NCBI GenBank assembly: GCA_004431415.1
Contig: QPMI01000448.1
Span: 1-29,703 of the forward strand
Origin: Cyanophora paradoxa
Lineage: Eukaryota > Glaucocystophyceae > Cyanophorales > Cyanophoraceae
DNA length: 29,703 nt
Direction of reading: 5' to 3'
Of the stretch, positions 29,457 to 29,703 are shown one piece after another (positions within the stretch are counted from its first letter, which is position 1; each line of letters begins with the position of its first letter). The translations under genes and the position numbers were made by a program. The notes beneath the pieces are model-generated. The model worked only from the letters and a program-made list of their open reading frames with translations, made no database searches and was not told the origin of the DNA.

Positions 29457-29703
29457 TGTCGGATGAGAGGATTCCCACCCGGTGCAGCGTCCGTGCGGTC
29501 ACGCACGGGGTGGGTGTAGCTGGGAGCACAAGTGGTCTATTCACAAGTGTACCCGTCCAGGGATCGCGTACCCCAAACGGAGTCGCGCCGGCGCTAAGTC
29601 AGAATACAGAGAGTGCTAGAGCTAGCTGCTCGATAGCACTAGACTAGGGTAGCGGCTACGCATAGACTGCCGGCTAGCCTAATCCGAGGGAATCGCGGCA
29701 CGC
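29457..29703 (-). repeat. Right (5') LTR, truncated by window end
   Basis: This is a direct repeat of 11419-11670, starting tgtcggatgagagg and reaching cgcggcacgc at the window end. The final gaca of the 256-bp unit lies just outside. It is five bases shorter than the left copy over the shared part, all in short indels. It should contain the element's promoter, as 5' LTRs do. Confidence 0.92.

Larger units (their letters stand above)
11419..29703 (-). mobile_element. Giant Ty3/Gypsy-type LTR retrotransposon, about 18.3 kb
   Basis: Two direct repeats with TGTCG...CGACA ends bound the element. The left is complete at 11419-11674; the right starts at 29457 and is cut by the window end. Between them on the minus strand come Gag with CCHC, protease, reverse transcriptase, RNase H and integrase. 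The order PR-RT-RH-IN is that of Ty3/Gypsy (Metaviridae-type) elements, with a GPY/F motif in the integrase. The internal region of about 17.8 kb is roughly three times the usual length, mainly because of sequence between Gag and protease and long linkers in Pol. Many single-base frame breaks are present. The target-site duplication cannot be checked because the right flank is missing. Confidence 0.9.

Noticed and set aside
29430-29460. Element oriented on the + strand with a TGG primer site before the right LTR
   Set aside because: All enzymatic domains read on the minus strand, so the right LTR is the 5' one. The tggcgc before it is then leader sequence, not a primer site.

Overview
The window looks like nuclear DNA of a GC-rich eukaryote with short spliceosomal introns. 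Introns I could place run from about 50 to 105 nt, open with GTGCGT/GTGAGC/GTACGN-type donors, carry CTGAC- or CTAAC-like branch points and end in CAG. Together with Ty3-type retroelement content this fits a fungus, possibly a basidiomycete, but an alga or other protist cannot be excluded. No rRNA, tRNA, CRISPR array or bacterial-type operon was seen.

Layout: positions 1-8,700 hold five interrupted host-type genes of unknown family. Gene A (62-3093, +) has at least eight exons. Gene M1 (about 3503-4152, -) is a small coiled-coil protein. Gene B (about 4213-6115, +) runs from a helical N-terminus through an acidic and a basic tract. Gene C (6868-7642, +) has two helix-turn-helix-like repeats. 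Gene M2 (7877-8676, -) is a coiled-coil protein in which one exon plus its intron has been duplicated in tandem without breaking frame. A and M2 share a short C-terminal module. Positions 8819-10111 are a 1.3 kb foldback (giant inverted repeat) element with no coding capacity. A compact SET-domain gene (10377-11035, -) follows, facing the first codons of a + strand ORF that is cut off at 11418.

From 11419 to the window end lies one very large Ty3/Gypsy-type LTR retrotransposon on the minus strand. The left LTR is 256 bp (11419-11674); the right one starts at 29457 and the window stops about 4 nt before its expected end, so the element is about 18.3 kb. Read 5' to 3' on its own strand it has: leader; Gag with a CCHC zinc knuckle (ATG at 28814); 5-6 kb of coding-like but heavily frame-broken sequence; an RGG-rich tract, an SR-rich tract and conserved-looking globular segments; protease (DTG at 18162-18170); a linker; reverse transcriptase (YIDD at 16147-16158) and RNase H; a Pro/Glu/Ala-rich linker of about 1.1 kb; integrase (HHCC, DDE with D-x35-E, GPY/F, AT-hook-like tail); a possible 3' ORF; polypurine tract; and 3' LTR.

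Reading frames are broken repeatedly by what look like one-base indels, and the two LTRs also differ almost only by indels. Part of the apparent pseudogenisation may therefore be base-calling error rather than decay. The most unusual items are the extra 8 kb between the zinc-knuckle Gag and the protease, the foldback element with near-identical outer arms and diverged inner arms, and the in-frame exon duplication in M2.
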